In this document: positions 1 to 5,839 of the stretch, piece by piece
How the letters are laid out: the number at the start of each line of letters is the position of its first letter
Numbering within the stretch: the stretch's first letter is position 1
Origin: Chlamydiota bacterium
Lineage (GTDB): Bacteria > Chlamydiota > Chlamydiia > Chlamydiales > Rhabdochlamydiaceae
DNA length: 5,839 nt
NCBI GenBank assembly: GCA_016866585.1
Contig: VGMB01000111.1
Location: 1-5,839, forward strand
Reading direction: 5' to 3'
Made by a program: the position numbers and the translations under genes
Notes under the pieces: generated by a model
Seen by the model: the letters and a program-made list of their open reading frames with translations, nothing else
The model's database searches: none
What the model was told of the DNA's origin: nothing

Positions 1-315
1 GACATAAACGCGCTACGAATACTCTTAGAGATATTCAATAGTACTACGAACTTCACAAACCTCAATCTAATTATGGAAGACAGCTTAAAAAAGAAGCACT
101 TTCTAGAAGACCTAATAAAGATTCTTGTAAAGACCCCCTCAGGCTCGCTAGCGCACTATATAGAAAACTTCGCCCGTCTTATGAGAGTGACCAAAGACTC
201 AATAACCCCATTAATTATGATTGGAGATACTAAAAGCTGGAAAAACCTTGTCAAATTCATCTACTCTGTACAACAACTTATTGAAGCACCTGAAGAAGAT
301 ATCATAGAATTGTAA
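1..315 (+). CDS. C-terminal fragment of an unrecognised protein (5' end cut by window edge)
   Basis: The frame is open from base 1 to the TAA at 313-315 with no stop, giving at least 104 residues. The gene therefore most likely starts outside the window. The ATG at 73 is the first ATG in frame, but it has no purine-rich ribosome binding site just upstream (the preceding bases are a C/A/T mix), so I treat it as internal. The visible part is mostly hydrophilic and predicted by eye to be alpha-helical, with Lys-rich and Leu/Ile-rich stretches and an acidic C-terminus (ends EEDIIEL). I see no membrane segment, signal peptide or known motif. It converges on the glucosidase gene with only 13 bp between the two stop codons. 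Its function is unknown, and it could be the tail of a longer helical protein. Coding status is likely but not certain, because the fragment is short. Confidence 0.6.
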   Translation, partial: DINALRILLEIFNSTTNFTNLNLIMEDSLKKKHFLEDLIKILVKTPSGSLAHYIENFARLMRVTKDSITPLIMIGDTKSWKNLVKFIYSVQQLIEAPEEDIIEL

Positions 316-355
316 AAAAGATCACACTCTATCCAGATGTATCATTTGGATAGAG
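314..355 (-). terminator. Hairpin overlapping the glucosidase stop codon, possible terminator
   Basis: CTCTATCC at 327-334 pairs perfectly with GGATAGAG at 348-355. The stem can extend inward by four more pairs (one of them G-U) to leave a 5-base loop at 339-343. Read on the minus strand, the stem is followed about seven bases later by a run of six T (314-319 on the plus strand is AAAAAA). The glucosidase stop codon (329-331) lies inside the stem. The delay between stem and T run and the modest GC make this a weaker terminator than the one after cyoD. On the plus strand no T run follows, so it is unlikely to end the left-hand gene by the same mechanism. Confidence 0.42.
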
Positions 356-3007
356 AAGATAAATCATGTTAGCTACTAGACCACTCCATCCTGTTTGATG
401 GCTAGCTCCTAGCCCTCTTCCCGTATCACCATGATAGTGTTCATAAAACAACAAAAGCTCTTCCCATTCTTTATTTTGCGAGTAAATAGAAACATCCCCA
501 TGAACAGGCCTCTGACCATGAGAATTTTTTCTAAAGATACTTACAAGCCTCTCTCTAAGCATGTGCTTTAATTCTGCAAGAGTTTTAGAAGATCCATCTA
601 CCATAGGAATAGGATAATCTTCGCCCATACATTTAGACAACTTGACTAGAGAATCTACAAACAAGAAATTAGTCGGAAGCCAAATAGGTCCTCTCCAATT
701 TGAATTACCTCCTTTTATTTTCTCTAAAGACTCACCCGGTTCGTAAGTTACAGATCGCCCTTGAAAATATAAAGGATGCTTTTGATGGTACTTAGATACG
801 CTGCGCAAGCCGTAATCTGATAAAAATTCTTCTGGATCAAAGGCTTTACTTAATACACGCTTTATTTGTTCTATATTCATCATGGTAAATAAGAAATTTG
901 TTTTACCGTGCAAATCCACTCTTGTTAAACAACGTGAGACTATTTCTTTATTGTGGTTTTCAAAATCTTTTATACGCTCATAAAATTTCTCAAAGCGTGA
1001 AAGCTCTTGCTCTTCCATAGAAAATAAGGAATAAAAAGGTATGATACCAACAAATGATCTAATTTTAAGTCTTTCGATCCTACCATCGGGATATAAAACG
1101 ATGTCATAAAAAAACCCATCTTCATGATCCCACATCTTATTTTTATCATGCATCGTACTTGCTATATAAACGAACTGCTCGAAAAAAACGGTAGCAAGAC
1201 CCTCATACACGGGCATCTCCTTTGCCAATTCTAGAGATATCCTCATCAGAACTATAGCATAAAGTCCCATCCACCCCGTAGCATCAGATTGCTGTATAAC
1301 ACCACCATCACCAAGCTTTTCACTCCTATCAATGATCGAAATATTATCAAGACCTAAAAAACCTCCCTCAAATAAGTTATTTCCCATTTTATCAACACGG
1401 TTCAGCCACCAGTCAAAATTACGGATAATTTTTAAAAAGCCCCAGTGAAGAAAATAGGTGTCACCTTTGCCTGTTTCATTTATCTCATGAAGATAAATCC
1501 GGTAAAGAGCAAGCGCCTGTACGGGTGGATTAAGATCTGAAAAACCCCATTCATATGCAGGTATTTGTCCATTCGAGCGCTGGTACATATGCGTAAGTAA
1601 GATGCGGATCTGATTTTTGGCAAACGCCATATCGACAAGAGAAAAAGTAAGAGAATGGAAAGCCAAATCCCAGGCAGCAAACCAAGGATATTCCCATTTA
1701 TCAGGCATTGAAAAAACATCAAGAGCATATATATGTTTCCATCTTCCGTTACGAATATCCCCTCTTCCTGGTGGTGGTGGAAAATTAGGATTATCTCCAG
1801 ATAGCCATTTACTTATGTTATAATAATAAAATTGCTTAGACCATATCATACCAGATAGTGCAGCTCTTTGGATCTTTCTATCTTCTATAGGAATATTTTT
1901 GGACTGAATAGAATCATAAAACTCATCTGCTTCGTTTTTACGCTTATCTATGATCTTTTCAATATCATCAAGGGGGTCTTTGACTTTTTTATCTGTTAAT
2001 CTGAAATAAAAAACCTTAGAAGAGCCACCTTGTATTTCCACATTTTTGTAGTAAAAGCATGCTTTTGTGCCCTTTTTTTCAGGATTGGTTGCATTTTCAT
2101 TATTGATAATATATCGATGAAAAGCGTCTTTGGTATATCCCGTTCTATTTTTTACATTTTGACCATAGAGCTTTTCGTTATTAGTTTCATTGTCAGTAAA
2201 AAGAATTTCATTAGGCTTGGATCCATGTAAATACATCGAGGGCACGGGATATCCAGAAACAATTTTTGCTGGCTGAGGAAGCTGATTGCTATCAGCGTAC
2301 AAGCAAGTAATCCCATTTCTATCTGACTCGAGCGATATTTCAGGAACAACACCTAAATGTTCTTTCCAGCTCCATTGATTTCTATACCAAATTTGAGGAA
2401 TAAGACTGATACTTGCAGGTAGATGCGAGCGGTTTACCACTTCAATTTTTATACATATATCTTGTATGTCTGCCTTAGCATACTCTACATATACATCAAA
2501 ATATCTGCCCGCCTCAAATAGGGATGTATCATATATTTCGAACTCTCTATCATGAGTGCCCCTCTGTTTGTTTTTTTCAACCAAAGTGTCGTAAGGGTAG
2601 GGATCCTGAGGATATTTATATAAATACTTAAGATAAGAATGTGTTGGTGTTGCATCCAGGTAGTAATAGCACTCTTTAACATCTTCGCCGTGATTGCCTT
2701 CATAAGGTGTGAGCCCGAAAAGACGCTCTTTCAGTATAGGATCCTTACCATTCCATAAAGCTAACGAAAACACCATAGTCTGGTAATAGTCACATATACC
2801 AGCAAGTCCATCTTCCCCCCATCGATATGCCTTTGATCGTGCCATATCATGAGATAAAAAGTTCCAAGCATCACCATCCGCGCTGTAATCTTCACGAACT
2901 GTTCCCCAAGATCTCTCGGAAACATAAGGCCCCCACTTTCTCCATGTAGAAATATCATCTTCTTTTAGGGCGTTAAGTCTCAAGTGCTCTTGGCTTTTTT
3001 TATTCAT
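329..3007 (-). CDS. GH63-type (MGH1-like) glucosidase, about 890 residues
   Basis: Predicted glycoside hydrolase of the long bacterial 'glucosidase' group related to GH63 (processing alpha-glucosidase I, E. coli YgjK, mannosylglycerate hydrolases). These are inverting enzymes with an (alpha/alpha)6 catalytic barrel. The 892 residues match the usual length of this group. The N-terminus carries its signature (WGPYVSERSWGTVREDYS, 25-42, then SRAYRWGEDG-like 58-67, NGKDPILKERLFGLT 86-100 and GNHGEDVKE 104-112). Residues about 160-340 look like the beta-rich N-terminal domain and about 375-890 the helical barrel. D447 in PWFAAWDLAFH is the probable general acid. E856 in FYEHYHGDTGRG is the probable base. 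WRGPIW (771-776) and GASHQTGWSGL (867-877) are conserved barrel motifs. There is no signal peptide, so it should be cytoplasmic. The start ATG has a weak AGAG seven bases upstream and fits the family N-terminus. It lies 73 bp behind a same-strand small gene and may be co-transcribed with it. Substrate is not readable from sequence; an alpha-glucoside or glucosylglycerate-like solute is possible. Confidence 0.93.
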   Translation of the reverse strand: MNKKSQEHLRLNALKEDDISTWRKWGPYVSERSWGTVREDYSADGDAWNFLSHDMARSKAYRWGEDGLAGICDYYQTMVFSLALWNGKDPILKERLFGLTPYEGNHGEDVKECYYYLDATPTHSYLKYLYKYPQDPYPYDTLVEKNKQRGTHDREFEIYDTSLFEAGRYFDVYVEYAKADIQDICIKIEVVNRSHLPASISLIPQIWYRNQWSWKEHLGVVPEISLESDRNGITCLYADSNQLPQPAKIVSGYPVPSMYLHGSKPNEILFTDNETNNEKLYGQNVKNRTGYTKDAFHRYIINNENATNPEKKGTKACFYYKNVEIQGGSSKVFYFRLTDKKVKDPLDDIEKIIDKRKNEADEFYDSIQSKNIPIEDRKIQRAALSGMIWSKQFYYYNISKWLSGDNPNFPPPPGRGDIRNGRWKHIYALDVFSMPDKWEYPWFAAWDLAFHSLTFSLVDMAFAKNQIRILLTHMYQRSNGQIPAYEWGFSDLNPPVQALALYRIYLHEINETGKGDTYFLHWGFLKIIRNFDWWLNRVDKMGNNLFEGGFLGLDNISIIDRSEKLGDGGVIQQSDATGWMGLYAIVLMRISLELAKEMPVYEGLATVFFEQFVYIASTMHDKNKMWDHEDGFFYDIVLYPDGRIERLKIRSFVGIIPFYSLFSMEEQELSRFEKFYERIKDFENHNKEIVSRCLTRVDLHGKTNFLFTMMNIEQIKRVLSKAFDPEEFLSDYGLRSVSKYHQKHPLYFQGRSVTYEPGESLEKIKGGNSNWRGPIWLPTNFLFVDSLVKLSKCMGEDYPIPMVDGSSKTLAELKHMLRERLVSIFRKNSHGQRPVHGDVSIYSQNKEWEELLLFYEHYHGDTGRGLGASHQTGWSGLVANMIYLLYPNDTSG

Positions 3008-3032
3008 AGAACATCTCTATTATGTGAATTAA

Positions 3033-3038
3033 CTTATA
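3033..3038 (-). promoter_or_regulatory. Candidate -10 element for the glucosidase gene
   Basis: On the minus strand the gap upstream of the glucosidase contains TATAAG, which would place transcription start about 18 bases before the ATG. That leaves room for the weak AGAG ribosome binding site. I see no good -35 at the expected distance. The CATAAT at 3019-3024 has a better spaced TTCAGA partner (17 bp) but would leave almost no leader. Transcription may instead read through from the upstream small gene. Confidence 0.22.
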
Positions 3039-3080
3039 ATTTCTGAAATGCAAAGGATCTATCATATAGTGCATAAAAAG

Positions 3081-3422
3081 CTAGGTGGGGAGATTTTGCA
3101 CTTTAAATAGAAAAGCCATGACTTCCTGAAGATGCCACAAAACTTCCTCATTAAGGCCCGCACTTTTAGAAAGCTCCGCAGCCTTTTCCAAATGATTTAT
3201 TGCATTATGAATAGCGCAAAGACAATCATGGTTGGTTATTTGTTTTTTTACAGTCTCAATCTCAGCTATAATCTCTATATACAGAGCAGCATCACCGCAT
3301 TTATCTGTTGGACATTCATTAAGCCGTATGAGATGGGGTCTCAACTTATCAGCAATATCTTTAATCACATGATGTGTTATGTGATTCCGAGGACAAGGAG
3401 ATTGTTGCGCGCCTGATAGCAT
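3081..3422 (-). CDS. Small Cys/His-rich helical protein of unknown function
   Basis: I do not recognise this 113-residue protein. It starts at the ATG at 3422 (M-L-S-G-A-Q-Q), preceded by an AAGGGTG ribosome binding site. The open frame continues upstream to a TTG at 3494, but that segment looks like translated AT-rich leader DNA and I exclude it. The protein has five cysteines (C10, C37, C42, C67, C69) and eight histidines. They cluster as CPRNHITHH (10-18), CPTDKC (37-42) and NHDCLCAIH (64-72), which suggests metal or cofactor binding but matches no known finger I can name. Residues 43-63 and 70-108 look like amphipathic helices. There is no signal peptide or membrane span. An overlapping plus-strand frame (3132-3416) looks like a shadow: it is hydrophobic in an irregular way and lacks a ribosome binding site. 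The gene lies 73 bp upstream of the glucosidase on the same strand, so joint transcription is possible. Divergent from it is the 436-aa orphan. Confidence 0.68.
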   Translation of the reverse strand: MLSGAQQSPCPRNHITHHVIKDIADKLRPHLIRLNECPTDKCGDAALYIEIIAEIETVKKQITNHDCLCAIHNAINHLEKAAELSKSAGLNEEVLWHLQEVMAFLFKVQNLPT

Positions 3423-3660
3423 ATGTAGAAACACCCTTTTACAAACAATAATGTATTTAAATGGCAATGTATTGAATTTAGAGAATTTCCACAATAGCTT
3501 GATGTAATTTGAATCGCCATATTTTCATGTATTATATTGATGTTCAATGATAAACGAAATTTAAAATTTATTTTTATAAAACGAATAATTATTAATGAAA
3601 TAAATGAAATCTTCAGTTTAGACTCCTTGCCCTAATATAAATAATACACAGGAATGTTCA
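3423..3660. promoter_or_regulatory. AT-rich divergent intergenic region with promoters for both flanking genes
   Basis: This 238-bp region separates two divergent genes and must hold the promoters of both unless either is read from elsewhere. It is extremely AT-rich between about 3530 and 3610. For the plus-strand gene the best -10 is TATAAA at 3636-3641, with a weak TTCAGT 18 bases upstream (3612-3617). TTGATG (3537-3542) followed after 17 bases by TTTAAA (3560-3565) is an alternative that would give a leader of about 90 bases. For the minus-strand gene I see only weak matches, such as TTGTGG, 17 bases, TACATT. A clear AGGA ribosome binding site (3650-3653) lies seven bases before the ATG at 3661. 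I see no small ORF or RNA gene here. Confidence 0.45.
3432..3438 (-). promoter_or_regulatory. Ribosome binding site that decides the start of the Cys/His-rich gene
   Basis: On the minus strand AAGGGTG lies nine bases before the ATG at 3422. No comparable purine-rich site precedes the alternative TTG at 3494. The spacing is slightly long, so support is moderate. Confidence 0.45.
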
Positions 3661-4971
3661 ATGAGCATATCATTACTGACACCCTCAATATTTCTAAGCC
3701 AACAAGCAGCGCAATCAATACCGGCAGATCTAAATCAAAAAAGTTCCGCCCTACCAGAGCAAATGAGTCCCCTGGATATATATCTAAATAAGACATCCCT
3801 TCGTGTAGAACAAATCAACTCTTGCCTAGCTAAACCCTACAAAGAGTACTCCCACTTTAGATCATCTACACTATTACATGCATTTGAAGAAGGCACATCC
3901 TTAACAAGGGAACTAGAGAAAATAAGAACAGATCTTTTGGAGCTTATACTATCTCCAATAGAAAAAGAAGAAAGACAAATATTTCCAATCATTCCTGATG
4001 AAAAAGAAGAATGTATGCTGGCTCCGACACCTAACGTAGATCAAGCATCGGAAATACACAGGCTGACATCTGAAATCGGCCAAATTTTAGAAGCAACAAC
4101 CTTCATAGAGAAACTCAACCTTAAGCGGGCCGTGCATAAAGCTGAAACTATTTTTAGACAACAATCAAAAGCGCTGGAAGATATTAATTCAATCTCCATA
4201 GATGCTACTGAAGAAGATAGACAAAGAATACTGGATATTGCAATTGAAGGAACTTATCGTGCCATGCAAATAATCGATCTAGATGCTGGTGAATATTACA
4301 GAGATAACGTTTATGAATGTGATAAAATTATTCTAGGTTCTCTCTATATACTCTGTTGTAAAAAAATTGTGAACGTTTCTGGAAATATCCTTAAAAATAT
4401 CAAAGTACAAATCTCAATGAAAAATGAAGATGATTCAGAGGGAGAAACCTGGTCTTATCGACCTAAATTTTTAACTGAAGTAACGAATATGTACTTTAGA
4501 TTAAGAAGCACGATTGAAAGAATAGATTCTAATCCCTATATAAAAATACGTCCGCGAGGATTGTCTTTGGAGAGTGTAACTTATGATTCACCTAGAAATA
4601 GAAGTAACAGCAAAGCATCGATAGCGCACTCTTATAGTCCTGCTGAAGGCATTTTCTCATTTTTTAATTTTTATCTTGCAAATACAGACCTATTCCTTCC
4701 AATAAACATATACATTCATGGCGTTATTGAAGAAGAAGGAAGATTCGAAATCAGAGGTAATGGCCCTAAAATGTCAGAAAGCGAAGGCTCTATTGCTTTT
4801 GATAAAAACATATTAAATCATGCGATAGTAAACTTCCCAATAGTGGGAGTAGATGAAGATTACGAATTTACTATTGTTTTTGTAACTAACTCTGGAACAG
4901 AGATACCAAGCAAAACGCCAAGTATGTCATTCAGTTCATTATCAAAGGGTCATATCATAATAAAGTTTTAG
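3661..4971 (+). CDS. Unrecognised 436-residue protein, helical N-terminal part and beta-rich C-terminal part
   Basis: I do not recognise this protein. The start is well supported by AGGA seven bases upstream of the ATG. There is no Sec signal peptide or membrane span. Residues 1-35 are rich in Ser, Gln, Ala and Pro with few charges, a composition also seen in type III secretion leaders of host-associated bacteria, though not specific. Residues about 40-100 and 125-290 are mostly charged amphipathic helix, with coiled-coil potential near 75-105 and 130-200. Residues 220-236 contain C220, C232 and C233 within a hydrophobic patch. A basic, Ser/Asn-rich linker (about 295-325) leads to a beta-rich region (about 330-436). 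There alternating hydrophobic strands such as FLPINIYIHGVI and YEFTIVFVT suggest a small beta-sandwich domain, and the chain ends in IIIKF. It stands alone between divergent and convergent neighbours, so it is probably monocistronic. A lineage-specific secreted or effector-like protein is one reading, not demonstrated. Confidence 0.85.
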   Translation: MSISLLTPSIFLSQQAAQSIPADLNQKSSALPEQMSPLDIYLNKTSLRVEQINSCLAKPYKEYSHFRSSTLLHAFEEGTSLTRELEKIRTDLLELILSPIEKEERQIFPIIPDEKEECMLAPTPNVDQASEIHRLTSEIGQILEATTFIEKLNLKRAVHKAETIFRQQSKALEDINSISIDATEEDRQRILDIAIEGTYRAMQIIDLDAGEYYRDNVYECDKIILGSLYILCCKKIVNVSGNILKNIKVQISMKNEDDSEGETWSYRPKFLTEVTNMYFRLRSTIERIDSNPYIKIRPRGLSLESVTYDSPRNRSNSKASIAHSYSPAEGIFSFFNFYLANTDLFLPINIYIHGVIEEEGRFEIRGNGPKMSESEGSIAFDKNILNHAIVNFPIVGVDEDYEFTIVFVTNSGTEIPSKTPSMSFSSLSKGHIIIKF

Positions 4972-5016
4972 AAAAATGAATTGATCCCGGCCCATGTAAA
5001 TCTGGGACGGGATCAA
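4972..5016 (-). terminator. Rho-independent terminator of the cyo operon
   Basis: TTGATCCCG (4981-4989) pairs with CGGGATCAA (5008-5016). After one G/A mismatch, CCC (4991-4993) pairs with GGG (5004-5006), enclosing a 10-base loop. This GC-rich stem stands out in AT-rich DNA. Read on the minus strand it lies just after the cyoD stop codon and is followed by TTCATTTTTC, a T-rich tail. On the plus strand it follows the stop of the 436-aa gene by nine bases but has no T run after it. It may still act as a shared barrier between the two convergent genes. Confidence 0.75.
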
Positions 5017-5021
5017 AACAA

Positions 5022-5372
5022 CTAGAAAGCACCATGCGTTGGCATAGGACGTGTCATCGGCATTAGATTATAATCTAAATTATTCATAATCCAAATCGAT
5101 CCACCCACAACAATTACAATCACAATGACTGTAAAAATAAAAGAAAGAGAAACCCAATGAGGTTTATTTTCCAGTCCAACCTGCATAAAAAAAACAAGCT
5201 GGATCAAGGCTTGGATAAAACCTATAGAAAATATCGTCCAAGCAAAAGCGTCACCCGAAAGATGTTGCCTGTCTGCTATTCGATACATTGCCACTGCAAA
5301 AAACAAGGAAAGCATAAACCCTAAAAGTACAGGCTTAAAACTAACATTCCAGCCATGATTACGATCTATCAT
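5022..5372 (-). CDS. cyoD: Cytochrome bo3 ubiquinol oxidase subunit IV
   Basis: CyoD is the small three-helix inner-membrane subunit that helps assemble and stabilise the cytochrome bo3 quinol oxidase, which oxidises ubiquinol and reduces oxygen while pumping protons. The 116 residues compare with about 109 in E. coli. Three membrane segments are visible at roughly 13-31, 43-65 and 73-96. The family's C-terminal signature is clear (GGSIWIMNNLDYNLM, 90-104, against GSIWIMWNLNYNMM in E. coli). The start is the ATG at 5372, one base after the cyoC stop and four bases after GAGAGGG. A TTG at 5390 would extend it by six residues into cyoC and has no better support. Two features differ from the E. 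coli protein as I remember it. The histidines of its second helix are Gln here (Q58, Q64), and a short Met/Pro-rich tail (MPMTRPMPTHGAF) follows the last helix. No cyoE follows; a terminator does. Confidence 0.94.
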   Translation of the reverse strand: MIDRNHGWNVSFKPVLLGFMLSLFFAVAMYRIADRQHLSGDAFAWTIFSIGFIQALIQLVFFMQVGLENKPHWVSLSFIFTVIVIVIVVGGSIWIMNNLDYNLMPMTRPMPTHGAF

Positions 5373-5373
5373 A

Positions 5374-5839
5374 CTACCCTCTCTCTGCAAAATAAACGAA
5401 TGTAAAGATAAAAACCCAAACTATATTTAAAAACTGCCAAAACATCTTAAGGCAAGTAAATCGGCGTATCTCTTCATGTGATATCTGATTTTTTATTAAA
5501 GGAAAAAGTAGCACCGGTATCCATATCAATGCAAAAAGCACATGGATAGCATGTGTACCAACAACGGTAAAAAATGCAGATAAAAAAGCACTGCGAGACC
5601 AGCTGTTACCTGATGCGATCAGTCTTGAAAAATCAGAGAGTTCAAGAAGAAAGAACGCAAACCCAAGAAGAAAAGTAAGAATAAAAAAGACAACAGTCAT
5701 TTTTTTATTTTTTCTATGGGCAAAGGCGCCAGCTATACCTGCTGTAAAGCTGCAGGTAAGAAGTAAGATAGTTTGTGTAAAACCCACATCTAAATTCAAA
5801 AGCTGCAAAGAACCTGGACCACCGAAGGTGTTTTTTCTT
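5374..5839 (-). CDS. cyoC: Cytochrome bo3 ubiquinol oxidase subunit III (N-terminus outside window)
   Basis: CyoC is the heme-free subunit III of the bo3 quinol oxidase, an inner-membrane protein of the heme-copper oxidase subunit III family. The 154 visible residues correspond to about residue 53 onward of the roughly 204-residue E. coli protein. The frame runs through the window edge, and the TTG at 5808 is an internal Leu codon. The stretch before it (NTFGGPGS) aligns with the GTAGGPTG loop of E. coli CyoC. Four membrane segments are visible at about 19-40, 47-66, 84-114 and 130-150, the expected last four of five. FLSAFFTVVGTHAIHV (85-100) is the strongest match to the family. The final helix has FWQFLNIVW (133-141) where the family normally has FWHFLDVVW, so the His and Asp are Gln135 and Asn138. 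cyoD follows after one base. cyoB and cyoA are expected to the right. Confidence 0.94.
   Translation of the reverse strand, partial: RKNTFGGPGSLQLLNLDVGFTQTILLLTCSFTAGIAGAFAHRKNKKMTVVFFILTFLLGFAFFLLELSDFSRLIASGNSWSRSAFLSAFFTVVGTHAIHVLFALIWIPVLLFPLIKNQISHEEIRRFTCLKMFWQFLNIVWVFIFTFVYFAERG
5377..5383 (-). promoter_or_regulatory. Ribosome binding site of cyoD inside the end of cyoC
   Basis: On the minus strand GAGAGGG encodes the last residues of CyoC and is followed by TAG, one T, and the cyoD ATG. The spacing of four to five bases and the one-base gap between stop and start indicate translational coupling. This site favours the ATG at 5372 over the upstream TTG. Confidence 0.6.

Noticed and set aside
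1480..2958. Several 65-82-codon open frames on both strands within the glucosidase gene
   Set aside because: All overlap a gene with strong family motifs along its whole length, and none has domain features or a start signal of its own.
3008..3016. ATGTTC just before the glucosidase ATG, resembling ATGTTC just before the 436-aa gene ATG (3654-3659)
   Set aside because: Two six-base matches in AT-rich leaders are easily coincidental, and neither lies in an inverted or repeated context.
3363..3386. Perfect inverted repeat AATCACAT, 8 bases, ATGTGATT
   Set aside because: It lies inside the small Cys/His-rich gene and is explained by the codons of its NHITHHVI stretch. It is not near a likely promoter, so an operator role has no support.
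3132..3416. Plus-strand open frame of 94 codons opposite the small gene
   Set aside because: It has no ribosome binding site and an irregular, mixed hydrophobic composition. It lies wholly opposite a frame with better protein-like features, so I take it as a shadow.
3423..3494. N-terminal extension of the small gene to the TTG at 3494
   Set aside because: There is no ribosome binding site at the TTG. The extension resembles translated AT-rich leader, and the ATG at 3422 follows an AAGGGTG.
1..5839. Search for tRNA or rRNA genes, CRISPR arrays, insertion sequence ends and direct repeats
   Set aside because: No cloverleaf, regularly spaced repeats, transposase frame or paired terminal repeats were seen on reading both strands.

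Overview
The window is AT-rich bacterial DNA. It carries part of a proton-pumping quinol oxidase operon of the cytochrome bo3 type (cyoC, cyoD), a large cytoplasmic-looking GH63-type glucosidase, and three proteins I do not recognise. The low GC, the aerobic quinol oxidase and a long orphan protein with no Sec signal would suit a host-associated Gram-negative bacterium, such as a Legionella-like gammaproteobacterium or an amoeba-associated chlamydia. Nothing here fixes the taxon, so this is only a guess.

Layout from left to right. Bases 1-315 (+) are the 3' end of an unrecognised gene cut by the window edge. It converges, with a 13-bp gap, on the GH63-type glucosidase (329-3007, -). A hairpin overlaps the glucosidase stop codon. 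Upstream of the glucosidase, on the same strand and 73 bp away, is a small Cys/His-rich orphan gene (3081-3422, -). A very AT-rich 238-bp divergent intergenic region (3423-3660) separates it from a 436-residue orphan protein (3661-4971, +). This gene then converges on the cyo operon end, with a strong GC-rich hairpin terminator between them. cyoD (5022-5372, -) lies directly downstream of cyoC (5374-5839, -, 5' end outside the window) in a tight, probably translationally coupled arrangement.

Function. CyoC and CyoD are the two small subunits of the ubiquinol oxidase, and the rest of the operon (cyoB, cyoA) should lie to the right of the window. No cyoE follows cyoD, because the operon ends at the terminator. 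The glucosidase points to turnover of a small glucoside or an alpha-glucan in the cytoplasm, but no transporter or sugar gene lies beside it. The two full-length orphans have no function readable from sequence. The 436-aa protein is the most plausible candidate for a lineage-specific, possibly secreted, protein.

Three automatic-looking start positions at TTG codons (3494, 5390 and 5808) were replaced. The first two became ATG codons preceded by purine-rich ribosome binding sites. The third proved to be internal to cyoC, whose reading frame runs off the window edge.

I did not find a clear new multi-gene system. The most interesting items are the 436-aa orphan, the Cys/His-rich small protein, and substitutions in normally conserved polar residues of CyoC and CyoD.
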